A stretch of DNA of 6,678 bases from an uncultured Ruminococcus sp. (GCA_946186215.1 CAMHMM010000105.1:1-6678); one strand, 5' to 3'; shown: positions 1-5,632, counted from the stretch's first letter. Notes: generated from the sequence alone by a model not told the origin. Numbers and translations are program-made.

Positions 1-34
1 GTGAAGCAATCAGTATTTTAATGGGGTGATAATA

Positions 35-208
35 ATGTTAGTGGAATATCCTGAAAAATGGAGTGAATACTTTTTTCACGACAACGAACACGAACTTAAA
101 ACATTTCGCCAAGATACTCCAAAAGATATTATAGAAAAAGCCAAGGAATTAAATGCGGATATATTCAAAATAAGTGGTCAGGTCTTTTTTCATTTTGAAA
201 AAACTTAA
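35..208 (+). CDS. Small hypothetical protein, 57 aa, AT-rich
   Basis: I do not recognise this protein. The ATG at 35 is chosen because a GGGGTG ribosome binding site (23-28) lies about 6 nt upstream; an in-frame GTG at 26 would lie inside that site. The product is short, charged and soluble, with no signal peptide or membrane segment. It has an aromatic N-terminal part (EYPEKWSEYFF) and a middle likely to be one helix (DIIEKAKELNAD), followed by a short strand-like end (IFKISGQVFFHFEK). It is the only + strand gene here, and its AT-richness and A/T-ending codons differ from the neighbouring minus-strand genes, which suggests a different origin. An upstream gene may end just before it: open frames from the window edge stop at 19-21 and at 27-29, but neither can be assigned. 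It could be an accessory or immunity-type orphan, but nothing in the sequence proves a role. Confidence 0.6.
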   Translation: MLVEYPEKWSEYFFHDNEHELKTFRQDTPKDIIEKAKELNADIFKISGQVFFHFEKT

Positions 209-300
209 ACATATCATTGAATGTCAGTAAATGGCCGTGATAAACTGAAAGCAGCAGGAAGCAAAACACCGGCAAATCAAGCACATCAAGCCCAAACGAA

Positions 301-330
301 TCCCCCGAAAGCGCAGCTGCTTTCGGGGGA
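301..330. terminator. Hairpin terminator between convergent genes
   Basis: A 12-bp perfect inverted repeat (TCCCCCGAAAGC at 301-312, GCTTTCGGGGGA at 319-330) surrounds a 6-nt loop. It lies between the + strand small gene ending at 208 and the minus-strand dipeptidase gene ending at 387, so it probably ends transcription from both sides. The U-tract is weak in either direction (TTTATC on +, TTCGTTT on -). The rest of 209-386 shows no gene or other clear signal. Confidence 0.65.
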
Positions 331-386
331 TTTATCAAGTGTTTTTGGGAAATTTCTTTCATTCCCGGAAAGATGTCATGATATGC

Positions 387-1031
387 TTATGTTCTCAGTG
401 ACGACTTTGCAACGGGGAATGAGAAATATGTATCGGGATAGGGCTCATCCTTCAGCGTGAAATGCCACCATTCGCAGTCGAGGGGCAGAAAGCCGTTGCG
501 CTCCATCACATTTTTCAGCTTCATGCGGTTTTCAAACTGTTCCTCGGTGATCTCCCTGCATGAAGGATGCGAAAGCTCGCTGAAAAAGTCAAAGGGCGTA
601 CCCATGTCAAGCTCTTTTCCTGTTTTCATGTCGAAGAGAGTCAGATCCACTGTACTTCCCCTGCTGTGGCTGGAATTTTTTACGATATATCCCTTTTCAA
701 AAAGCTCCTGCTTTGTAAAATCGGGATAAAAGAACTGCTTCATGCGCATATCATCATCCTCGATGCTCCACAGCATAAAGCTCTTGACAGCCTGCACGGG
801 GCGGTATGCATCATATATTTTCAGACGATAACCCTGAACGGCGGCCTCGTTGCTGACCTCCCTGAGCGCCCTTGCAGCCTCTGCCGTAATAAGCGCTATG
901 GGCTCCTCGTAGCCGTTTATTCTCTCGCCGATAAAATTATAGCCGGAATAGTACCTTATCTCCTGAATTATTCCCGGAACATAGTCTGCAAGCAGAACAA
1001 ATCCGGATGCATCCTGAGTATTATCTTTCAT
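387..1031 (-). CDS. vanX-like: D-alanyl-D-alanine dipeptidase, VanX/DdpX type (peptidase family M15D)
   Basis: This is a zinc peptidase that splits the dipeptide D-Ala-D-Ala. In vancomycin-resistant enterococci it removes the normal peptidoglycan precursor; elsewhere such enzymes recycle D-Ala. With the ATG at 1031 the protein has 214 aa, close to the 202 aa of enterococcal VanX. The start is chosen because GGAG (1040-1043) sits 8 nt upstream; the GTG at 1040 would lie within that site. All hallmark residues are present at a constant offset of +6 from the published VanX numbering: Arg77 (YDAYRP), zinc ligands His122 and Asp129 (SHSRGSTVDL), catalytic Glu187 and zinc ligand His190 (EWWHF). MGTPFDFF (143-150) is also typical. 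There is no signal peptide, so it should be cytosolic. It follows rpsT by 69 bp with a hairpin between them. No VanH, VanA/B-type ligase or VanRS genes are in view, so a recycling or cell-wall turnover role is more likely than resistance. Confidence 0.93.
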   Translation of the reverse strand: MKDNTQDASGFVLLADYVPGIIQEIRYYSGYNFIGERINGYEEPIALITAEAARALREVSNEAAVQGYRLKIYDAYRPVQAVKSFMLWSIEDDDMRMKQFFYPDFTKQELFEKGYIVKNSSHSRGSTVDLTLFDMKTGKELDMGTPFDFFSELSHPSCREITEEQFENRMKLKNVMERNGFLPLDCEWWHFTLKDEPYPDTYFSFPVAKSSLRT

Positions 1032-1066
1032 AACGATCACTCCGTATCCAGTGGGATATTAAACAG

Positions 1067-1092
1067 CCCTCCGGCAGCAAGCCACCGGAGGG
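1067..1092 (-). terminator. Hairpin after rpsT, U-poor
   Basis: On the minus-strand RNA an 8-bp GC-rich stem (CCCTCCGG at 1092-1085, CCGGAGGG at 1074-1067) extends by two G-U pairs and one G-C pair to a CUUG tetraloop. It starts 8 nt after the rpsT stop codon. The downstream sequence (CTGTTTAATA) is a poor U-tract, so termination may be incomplete and allow read-through into the dipeptidase gene 36 nt further on. I see no convincing separate promoter for that gene. Confidence 0.6.
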
Positions 1093-1100
1093 ACATAAAA

Positions 1101-1346
1101 TCAAGCCTTTGCTGCGTTGAGCTTCTTAGCGAGCTGGCTCTTCTTTCTTGCAGCCTTGTTCTTGTGCATGATGCCCTTTGCACAAGCCTGGTCAACTCTC
1201 TTGATAGCGTAGGTAACGCTCTCGGGAGTAGTTTCGCTGTCAGCCTTCTTGAGGACTGTCTTGAGGTTGGACTTGATCATCTTGTTTCTGAGAGTCTTTC
1301 TCTCGATAACTCTTGTTCTCTTCTTAGCAGATTTAATATTAGGCAT
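1101..1346 (-). CDS. rpsT: 30S ribosomal protein S20
   Basis: S20 binds 16S rRNA early in 30S subunit assembly. The 81-aa product is very basic and carries the family's typical ends: MPNIKSAKKR at the N-terminus and KGIMHKNKAARKKSQLAKKLN near the C-terminus (about residues 57-77). The length is near the usual 80-90 aa. The ATG at 1346 has a strong GGAGGG site (1351-1356) about 4-5 nt upstream. It has its own sigma-A promoter about 150 nt upstream and a leader with two hairpins, the second just before the ribosome binding site. That leader may serve feedback control, as S20 is autoregulated at translation in E. coli; here this is only an inference. Confidence 0.97.
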   Translation of the reverse strand: MPNIKSAKKRTRVIERKTLRNKMIKSNLKTVLKKADSETTPESVTYAIKRVDQACAKGIMHKNKAARKKSQLAKKLNAAKA

Positions 1347-1494
1347 AATTCCCTCCGAAATAACATAAAAAGTCCGGATCGCACCGCCTCAGGACCTACA
1401 GACACGAGATCAGCCCTATAATGTAATGACACCATTATGCGCAAAAGATCCGTTCAACAAGCACCCACAAGTCGGCCGGAGTGCTTCAAACATA
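1347..1494 (-). promoter_or_regulatory. Structured 5' leader of rpsT, candidate r-protein control element
   Basis: From the predicted start near 1494 the transcript runs about 148 nt before the rpsT ATG, which is long for a single small gene. Two hairpins are visible on the minus-strand RNA. The first has the stem AAGCACTC / GGGTGCTT (1486-1479 with 1466-1459), 8 bp including one G-U pair. The second (1397-1370) has the GGTCC / GGACT core and runs into TTTTT, resembling an intrinsic terminator. The ribosome binding site follows only about 11 nt after it. This arrangement suits attenuation or binding of S20 to its own message, but I recognise no named leader family. Confidence 0.45.
1367..1397 (-). 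terminator. Attenuator-like hairpin before rpsT
   Basis: The minus-strand RNA reads AGGTCC (1397-1392), a 1x1 mismatch, two further pairs, a 10-nt loop, and GGAC (1375-1372) followed by five T residues (1371-1367). Two of the Ts can join the stem through A-U and G-U pairs. The stem is short, so termination strength is uncertain. Its position between promoter and start codon points to regulation rather than the end of a gene. Confidence 0.4.
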
Positions 1495-1500
1495 CAATTT

Positions 1501-1529
1501 ATTTTAACACAAATGAATATGCAAATCAA
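1501..1529 (-). promoter_or_regulatory. Sigma-A promoter of rpsT
   Basis: On the minus strand a -35 box TTGATT (1529-1524) and a -10 box TAAAAT (1506-1501) are separated by exactly 17 bp. Start of transcription is expected near 1494. The -35 box overlaps by three bases the foot of the hairpin that follows the lipoprotein gene. Confidence 0.75.
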
Positions 1530-1577
1530 GTGGGACACAGAAAAAATATACACAAATTTTCCCCTGCGTCCCACCTG
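1527..1577 (-). terminator. Long hairpin after the lipoprotein gene
   Basis: The minus-strand RNA forms a 14-bp stem (CAGGTGGGACGCAG at 1577-1564 with CTGTGTCCCACTTG at 1540-1527), continued by an A/U-rich helix (GGGAAAAT with ATTTTTT) to a loop of about 8 nt. It starts 21 nt after the lipoprotein stop codon. Two pairs are G-U on the minus-strand RNA and would be A-C mismatches on the + strand RNA, which fits a structure kept for the minus-strand transcript. No U-tract follows (ATTTGC), so it may act as an RNA 3' end stabiliser as well as, or instead of, a terminator. Confidence 0.55.
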
Positions 1578-1597
1578 TATCAAGGCATTTTCACGAA

Positions 1598-3070
1598 TTA
1601 CTGATCCTTGAACATCTTTTCGGGATCATAGCGCTTTACAGCAGCCTGGTTGATATTGTAGCCGATAGAGGATACCCATGTTTCAACAAGTGCATCGTAG
1701 TCCTCTTCCTTCATTTCAAAAAGGAGCGATGACCTTGCGTTGTCAAAATAGCTTCCGTCCTTGTCTACTTCCTTCTTTATTACCAGATAGTAGTGCTCTC
1801 CGTCCTGTGACTCGAATATTCTCGCATCACCGACCTGCATTTCATCAAAGGCAGCCTTTACCACTTCCTCTGAGGGAGATGTGCCGTCACGCTTTACAAC
1901 ATGGTCGTTGGATGAAAAATCAGGATGTGAAGCAAGAAGCTCATCGACAGTCTGCTCGGCACCGGTCGTTTCGGTGGATGTATCTGCTGTTGTCTCAGCG
2001 GCAGTCTCCTCTGCGGATGCGGTGGTCTCTTCAGGCTGTGCATCTGTGAAGTCATCCTCAAGAACTGTGTCATCTGCTGTGGTTTCCTCAGCAGCGATCT
2101 CCTCGGCTGTAGTTTCTGCAGCGGTCTCGTCACTTGTTTCCTCTGCGGATGTATCGGCCTCGTCCTCTGCCTGCTCCTCATCGACCTGTACGAGCTGGAG
2201 CCCGTCCTGCTCGTCGAGCACTGTCTCATCGGGTGCTGCAGTCTCGGCAGGCTCTGTCTGTGCTGCCTCTTCAGCTGCCTTTGCAGCTTCCTCGGCAGCC
2301 TTTGCAGCCGCTTCATCCTTGAGTCCCTGATAATAATCGTAATATTCGATGGCAAGCTTTGTGAAGTCCTCGCCCTCGTTGTATCTTCTGATATAATCCT
2401 CGGCCATTGCCATTATCTCAGCCTTGCCCTCGGATTTGAGAAGGTTGCCCTCGCCGTCCTTGAGCTCGAGATCGATATAATCGAGCCTTACATAGTTGTC
2501 AACCATATACTGCCTGATCTCGTCATCGGGAACGCCCTTTTCGCCGCCCTCGCTGTAGATGGCATCAAAGAGCCTGCTGCGCTTTGTGCTGTTGGTATAG
2601 ATGGACTCGTAGGATTTCTGACTGATACCGAGCTCGGCGAATGAATCTCCGCCGTATTCCCACATCATTTCCACATAGTATTTGGATTCGTACTGCTCTT
2701 CTTCGGTAAGAGAAAGTGCGTACTCATCAAATTTCTTTTCCACGACTGCATATTCCGAGCAGCTCTTGTTGGCCTCGTCGATTATCCAGTCCTTGACATT
2801 CTTGCCGTCGATGCTCTTGGCATAGAACTGCCTTGCTGTGGTCTCTGCGGGTGTGGATGTATCCTCCGCGCCGTCTGCAGGAGCTTCCATTTCCTGAAGC
2901 TTGCTCTGTGCATCATAGTAAGCACTCTGGAGAAAGTATATATACACGCCTGCGGGCACATCAACGCCGCCTGCAGAGCCTCCCGTTCTTGTGTTGGCAC
3001 CGCAGCCGGTCGTGATCCCTGCGAGCAGTGCAGCGGCAGTGGCAGCGGAAATGATCTTCTTTGCTTTCAT
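1598..3070 (-). CDS. PrsA/SurA-like lipoprotein with divided parvulin-type domain
   Basis: This is probably an exported, membrane-anchored folding factor. The ATG at 3070 (490 aa) is chosen over an upstream in-frame start because AAAGGA lies 8 nt before it and a lipoprotein signal begins there: MKAKK, a hydrophobic stretch (6-19) and a lipobox ending TTGC (lipid-bearing Cys23; Thr at -3 is not the usual Leu). Residues 34-180 are helical and SurA_N-like. Residues 181-250 (PDDEIRQYMVDNYVRLDYIDL, then EDFTKLAIEYYDYYQG) match the layout of the first half of a parvulin domain, but the usual catalytic HIL is YID (Tyr198). Residues 252-376 are acidic low complexity rich in Glu, Thr, Ala. Residues 377-435 resemble the second half (EEVVKAAFDEMQVGDARIF, GEHYYLVIKKE), with His426 at the position of the conserved GxH. 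Prolyl isomerase activity is doubtful, so a chaperone role is more likely. It stands alone with its own promoter. It could also be a generic SurA_N-fold lipoprotein. Confidence 0.75.
   Translation of the reverse strand: MKAKKIISAATAAALLAGITTGCGANTRTGGSAGGVDVPAGVYIYFLQSAYYDAQSKLQEMEAPADGAEDTSTPAETTARQFYAKSIDGKNVKDWIIDEANKSCSEYAVVEKKFDEYALSLTEEEQYESKYYVEMMWEYGGDSFAELGISQKSYESIYTNSTKRSRLFDAIYSEGGEKGVPDDEIRQYMVDNYVRLDYIDLELKDGEGNLLKSEGKAEIMAMAEDYIRRYNEGEDFTKLAIEYYDYYQGLKDEAAAKAAEEAAKAAEEAAQTEPAETAAPDETVLDEQDGLQLVQVDEEQAEDEADTSAEETSDETAAETTAEEIAAEETTADDTVLEDDFTDAQPEETTASAEETAAETTADTSTETTGAEQTVDELLASHPDFSSNDHVVKRDGTSPSEEVVKAAFDEMQVGDARIFESQDGEHYYLVIKKEVDKDGSYFDNARSSLLFEMKEEDYDALVETWVSSIGYNINQAAVKRYDPEKMFKDQ
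1943..2317 (-). repeat. Low-complexity Glu/Thr/Ala-rich coding segment
   Basis: This stretch codes for residues 252-376 of the lipoprotein. It begins with heptad-like tandem units (AAKAAEE twice; the DNA word gcctttgcagc recurs at 2277-2287 and 2298-2308, a period of 21 bp) and continues with many ETTA, EETA and AETT words. It is strongly acidic and lacks aromatic residues almost entirely. Such tracts tend to change length by slippage, so length variation between strains is expected. Confidence 0.7.
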
Positions 3071-3138
3071 ATCAACAATCCTTTTTGTACTTGTATGAGA
3101 TGATGCAGGCAGTAATCCCGCCCACAATTCAACACTTA

Positions 3139-3167
3139 ATTATATCACAGTTATTCTCATTTGTCTA
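3139..3167 (-). promoter_or_regulatory. Strong sigma-A promoter of the lipoprotein gene
   Basis: On the minus strand TAGACA (3167-3162) and a perfect TATAAT (3144-3139) are 17 bp apart, with an extended -10 TGA just before TATAAT. An A/T-rich stretch upstream of the -35 box (about 3168-3203) could serve as an UP element. Transcription should start near 3132, giving a leader of about 62 nt. The rest of the 188-bp gap (3071-3258) shows no gene, and I found no clear terminator for the upstream PLP enzyme gene. Confidence 0.85.
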
Positions 3168-3258
3168 TAATAATATTATTTTTGGTTTAAAATAATTAAT
3201 TACACGCCTGCTGATATTGCCCTATTCGGTTATTTTGCCTATCCTTAAAGCATCTGTA

Positions 3259-4422
3259 TCAGCCTGTGCTGCCAAAATACGATGAAAGCCTTCCGAGCCC
3301 TTCACAAAGAACACTTCGCGGGCAGGCGATGTTCATTCTGAAAAAGCCCTCTCCGCTGCCGTACTGAACACCGTCCGAAAGGAACAGCCCCGTTTTTTCA
3401 AGGATATCATCACACAGCTTATCCGAAGCGATACCCGTCTTTGAACAGTCGATCCACACAAGATAGGTAGCATGGGAGGGTACCACATCAAGAACGGGGA
3501 TATTTTTGCGTATATACTCCTGCGCATACTCCCGGTTCTGAGCAATATATGTACGCAGTTCATCGAGCCATCGCCCACCCTCACAAAATGCGGCACAGGC
3601 CGCTGTGCAGGCGAACACATTCGGCTCGCCGACTTCATCGGTGTTGAGCTGTCTCCATATCCTGTGGCGCAGCACCGGATCCTTCGCCACAACAGCGGAT
3701 GTCTGTATACCCGCGATGTTGAAGGCCTTTGTCGGCGCGATGCAGGTTATGCTTATCCGCGCATTTATTTCCGACACTGATGCAAACGGAGTATATTTGT
3801 ACCCATGATCGCACAGGTCACAGTGTATCTCGTCCGAAACAACGGTAACGCCGTATTTCTCGCATAGCCTGCCGATCATGTCAAGCTCGTCCCTGCTCCA
3901 GATGATGCCCGCCGGATTGTGAGGATTGCAGAAAAGCATCAGGGATGTCTGAGGATCGGAAAGCACCTCTTCGAGCAGTGCAGGGTCTATGCTGTAGCTA
4001 TGTGTCCCGCTGTCATATTTCAGCGGACAGGGACGGACCTTTCTGCCGTTGTTCACGATGGAGTTGAAGAAAATATTGTAAACGGGGGTGAGCACCGCCA
4101 CATTCTCTCCCGGAGCGGAAAAGCGTCTAACAGCGCTTGAAAGAGTGGGGACTACACCTGCGGAAAACACCATGTCATCAGCGGTAAATACAAAGCCGTG
4201 CCTTGTATGCCACCAGTCAATATACGCCTGATACCATTCCTGCGGGATGACCGAATAGCCGAAGATACCGTGATCGACGCGCCTTTTGAGCGCGGATATT
4301 ATTTCAGGAGCGGTGGGAAAGTCCATATCCGCCACCCACATGGGCAGGACATTTTCCTTTATATCCCATTTGAGGGAAGCCGTTCCCTGCCTTGACACCA
4401 CGGTGTCAAAATCATACTTCAT
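3259..4422 (-). CDS. patB-like: MalY/PatB-family PLP-dependent C-S lyase or aminotransferase
   Basis: A fold-type I PLP enzyme of 387 aa, the usual family length. Members split C-S bonds in cystathionine, cysteine or cysteine conjugates (beta-lyase), giving pyruvate, ammonia and a thiol; some also aminotransfer. Visible hallmarks: LPMWVADMDFPTAPEI (26-41) typical of this branch, FGYS (54-57), Tyr115 (TPVYN), NPHNPAG (166-172), DEIHCDL (197-203), PLP-binding Lys232 in APTKAFNIAG, and Arg362 (FRMNIACPR) for the substrate carboxylate. It has no signal peptide, so it is cytosolic. The ATG at 4422 overlaps the end of the DUF3737 gene by 11 bp, and AGGGGGAC lies a few nt upstream of it, so the two are likely made together by coupled translation. 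Exact substrate cannot be read from the sequence. In other bacteria MalY also binds a transcription regulator, but no such partner is visible here. Confidence 0.92.
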   Translation of the reverse strand: MKYDFDTVVSRQGTASLKWDIKENVLPMWVADMDFPTAPEIISALKRRVDHGIFGYSVIPQEWYQAYIDWWHTRHGFVFTADDMVFSAGVVPTLSSAVRRFSAPGENVAVLTPVYNIFFNSIVNNGRKVRPCPLKYDSGTHSYSIDPALLEEVLSDPQTSLMLFCNPHNPAGIIWSRDELDMIGRLCEKYGVTVVSDEIHCDLCDHGYKYTPFASVSEINARISITCIAPTKAFNIAGIQTSAVVAKDPVLRHRIWRQLNTDEVGEPNVFACTAACAAFCEGGRWLDELRTYIAQNREYAQEYIRKNIPVLDVVPSHATYLVWIDCSKTGIASDKLCDDILEKTGLFLSDGVQYGSGEGFFRMNIACPRSVLCEGLGRLSSYFGSTG

Positions 4423-5284
4423 CCTTATGTCCCCCTGTGATGATCTGAGTCCTGCTCACATCCACCCTGTCAGGCTCCATGATAAGCTCACCGATATATT
4501 CTGCACTTATCCGCCCCGATGAAGGATTTTTCACGCTGTCTATGCCCGAGATTATCTGCGCATCGCAGTTGGAGTATTCAAAGGAAAGTGTGGTATTTAT
4601 CAGACGGCAGTTTATCATTTTCAGCCCGTCGATATAGCAAAGCCCCTGCAGACTTTCTATCGTGCAGTTCTCAAAGGTGAGCCCGCGTGAATTCCAGCCG
4701 ATATACTCGCCGCTGATGCTGCTGTTTTTGACCACCACATTCTCCGTATTCCAGAAGGAATCCTTTGAGATGAGCTCGCAGCCGTCAAATACCGAATTTT
4801 TCACGCCGTCAAAGGAATAATTTCCCGCAAGACGCAGTCCCTTTGCGCGGATATTCTCACTGTTCATGGCAAAATAGTCGCCCTTTGCGCTTACATTGTC
4901 AAGAGTGATATCCGAGCAGCTCCAGAGCGTTTCAGCCGCATTGGTAAGGGTGCAGTTTTCAAGCATGACTTTCCTGCACCGCCTGAATGTTTTAGGAGCG
5001 GCGATAAGTGTGTCCCTGACCGTAATATTGTCAGTATACCAGATGCCTGCCCTGCCCGTTTCGTGAACAGTGCAGTTTTCCATTATGATATTTTTGCTGT
5101 ACCAGAGCGGGTATTTCCATTCAAACGCCGTATGGTCGATACGGATGTCGGATGAATGCTTCAGAGGCGATTCGCCCTCATCAAAAATGCAATAGGATAT
5201 CTCAGAGCCCGATTCAAAGAACAGTGCCCTTTCACCCGTAAAACGCTGTTGTGTATGTCTGATACCGATCACGCTTTCTGTCAT
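4412..5284 (-). CDS. DUF3737-type right-handed beta-helix protein
   Basis: The 290-aa product is built from short repeating coils of about 20 residues with words such as NC-T/R-hydrophobic (Asn-Cys at 70-71, 110-111, 206-207, 225-226, 239-240), N-I-T-V and V-F-D-G-C. This pattern is that of a pectate-lyase-like parallel beta-helix and matches what I recall of the DUF3737 family, whose activity is unknown to me. There is no signal peptide, so it would act in the cytosol, unlike secreted polysaccharide lyases. The ATG at 5284 is the only reasonable start (an in-frame stop lies at 5315-5317), yet no good Shine-Dalgarno site precedes it; a 13-bp-stem hairpin ends 10 nt upstream. The 11-bp overlap with the PatB-like gene suggests a joint function, perhaps in handling the same metabolite. 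Frequent Trp, Tyr and Cys residues on the coils could line a binding cleft, but this is inference. Confidence 0.8.
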   Translation of the reverse strand: MTESVIGIRHTQQRFTGERALFFESGSEISYCIFDEGESPLKHSSDIRIDHTAFEWKYPLWYSKNIIMENCTVHETGRAGIWYTDNITVRDTLIAAPKTFRRCRKVMLENCTLTNAAETLWSCSDITLDNVSAKGDYFAMNSENIRAKGLRLAGNYSFDGVKNSVFDGCELISKDSFWNTENVVVKNSSISGEYIGWNSRGLTFENCTIESLQGLCYIDGLKMINCRLINTTLSFEYSNCDAQIISGIDSVKNPSSGRISAEYIGELIMEPDRVDVSRTQIITGGHKDEV

Positions 5285-5294
5285 ATCATATAGT

Positions 5295-5349
5295 ATCAGA
5301 GACCGGCAATTATCTTAGGTTATCCGCCCTCCGATCGCCGATCTCTGAT
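5295..5349 (-). promoter_or_regulatory. 13-bp-stem hairpin in the gap before the DUF3737 gene
   Basis: The minus-strand RNA pairs ATCAGAGATCGGC (5349-5337) with GCCGGTCTCTGAT (5307-5295): 12 Watson-Crick pairs and one U-G pair, with a 29-nt loop containing GGAGGG. The stem begins 7 nt after the stop codon of the 91-aa gene and ends 10 nt before the DUF3737 ATG. The single non-canonical pair is G-U on this RNA but an A-C mismatch on the other strand, which favours an RNA role for the minus transcript. No U-tract follows, so it may be a weak terminator, a processing or stability element, or a control of translation. Confidence 0.55.
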
Positions 5350-5356
5350 TAAAAGA

Positions 5357-5632
5357 TCAATTCTGCTTGTTCAGCCACGCATATGCAATATCGAGCGCAG
5401 CATAAAGGTTAGGCTTCTCGCTCTGCTTCACCACAGCCTCAACGGGTGAGAGCTTTTCATCGGTAGCCATCTTGTAGATCTTTACCTTCTCGGAAATATC
5501 CAGATCGCCGGACTTTTCCTTGTTCACAACCTGCATCATGACAACATAGTTGTCATACATATTGCCGTAATACAGCTGATCTCCCTTTCTTACAAGAGGA
5601 TAGCCCTTATATGTGAAAAACTTTTCGCTCAT
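5357..5632 (-). CDS. Small conserved-looking cytosolic protein, 91 aa, downstream of DUF4340
   Basis: No function can be assigned. The N-terminal part reads like a small beta-sheet domain (FFTYKGYPLVRKGDQLYYGNMYDNYVVMMQVV, with short phrases at about 5-36). A charged middle follows, and the C-terminus is an amphipathic helix (LYAALDIAYAWLNKQ, 76-90). There is no signal peptide or membrane segment. Three ATG codons follow each other (5638, 5635, 5632). The third is chosen because GGAGGA (5639-5644) lies 6 nt before it, the best spacing, though initiation at the others is possible and would add one or two Met. The gene begins 17 nt after the stop of the DUF4340 gene, so the two are almost surely co-transcribed. 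I recall similar short proteins beside DUF4340 genes in Ruminococcus-type genomes; this is from memory and was not checked. Confidence 0.8.
   Translation of the reverse strand: MSEKFFTYKGYPLVRKGDQLYYGNMYDNYVVMMQVVNKEKSGDLDISEKVKIYKMATDEKLSPVEAVVKQSEKPNLYAALDIAYAWLNKQN

Noticed and set aside
1..29. End of an upstream + strand gene
   Set aside because: Two frames are open from the window edge (stops at 19-21 and 27-29) and 6-8 codons are too few to choose between them or to name a product.
387..1031. Vancomycin resistance cluster
   Set aside because: Only the dipeptidase is present. No dehydrogenase, D-Lac ligase, sensor kinase or regulator gene is in the window, so a resistance call is not supported.
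567..1421. Open frame of 284 codons on the + strand across the dipeptidase and rpsT genes
   Set aside because: It is antisense to two well-supported genes and shows no ribosome binding site or domain pattern; Leu/Ser-rich content is what the reverse of these genes would give.
1416..1446. Second promoter-like sequence (CATTAT or CATAAT boxes) closer to rpsT
   Set aside because: The -35 matches are poor (TTTTGC or TTGAAC at wrong spacing), while the promoter at 1501-1529 has both boxes at exact spacing.
1411..1492. Possible 25-codon upstream frame in the rpsT leader (starting with ATG near 1490)
   Set aside because: It has no Shine-Dalgarno sequence and its peptide shows no pattern; it would also disturb the first leader hairpin. 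It is not strong enough to call.
1881..2355. Ser/Ala/Val-rich + strand frame and Arg/Gln/Pro-rich minus-strand frame over the lipoprotein linker
   Set aside because: Both are shadows of the low-complexity Glu/Thr/Ala coding segment; their odd composition follows from it.
3071..3127. Upstream in-frame extension of the lipoprotein (19 more residues)
   Set aside because: It would put non-signal residues before a normal lipoprotein signal, and it starts at the predicted transcription start; the ATG at 3070 has a good ribosome binding site.
3204..3258. Terminator after the PatB-like gene
   Set aside because: Only 4-bp or mismatched stems were found near the stop codon and no U-tract follows them. 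The A/T-rich stretch further on is better explained as promoter upstream sequence.
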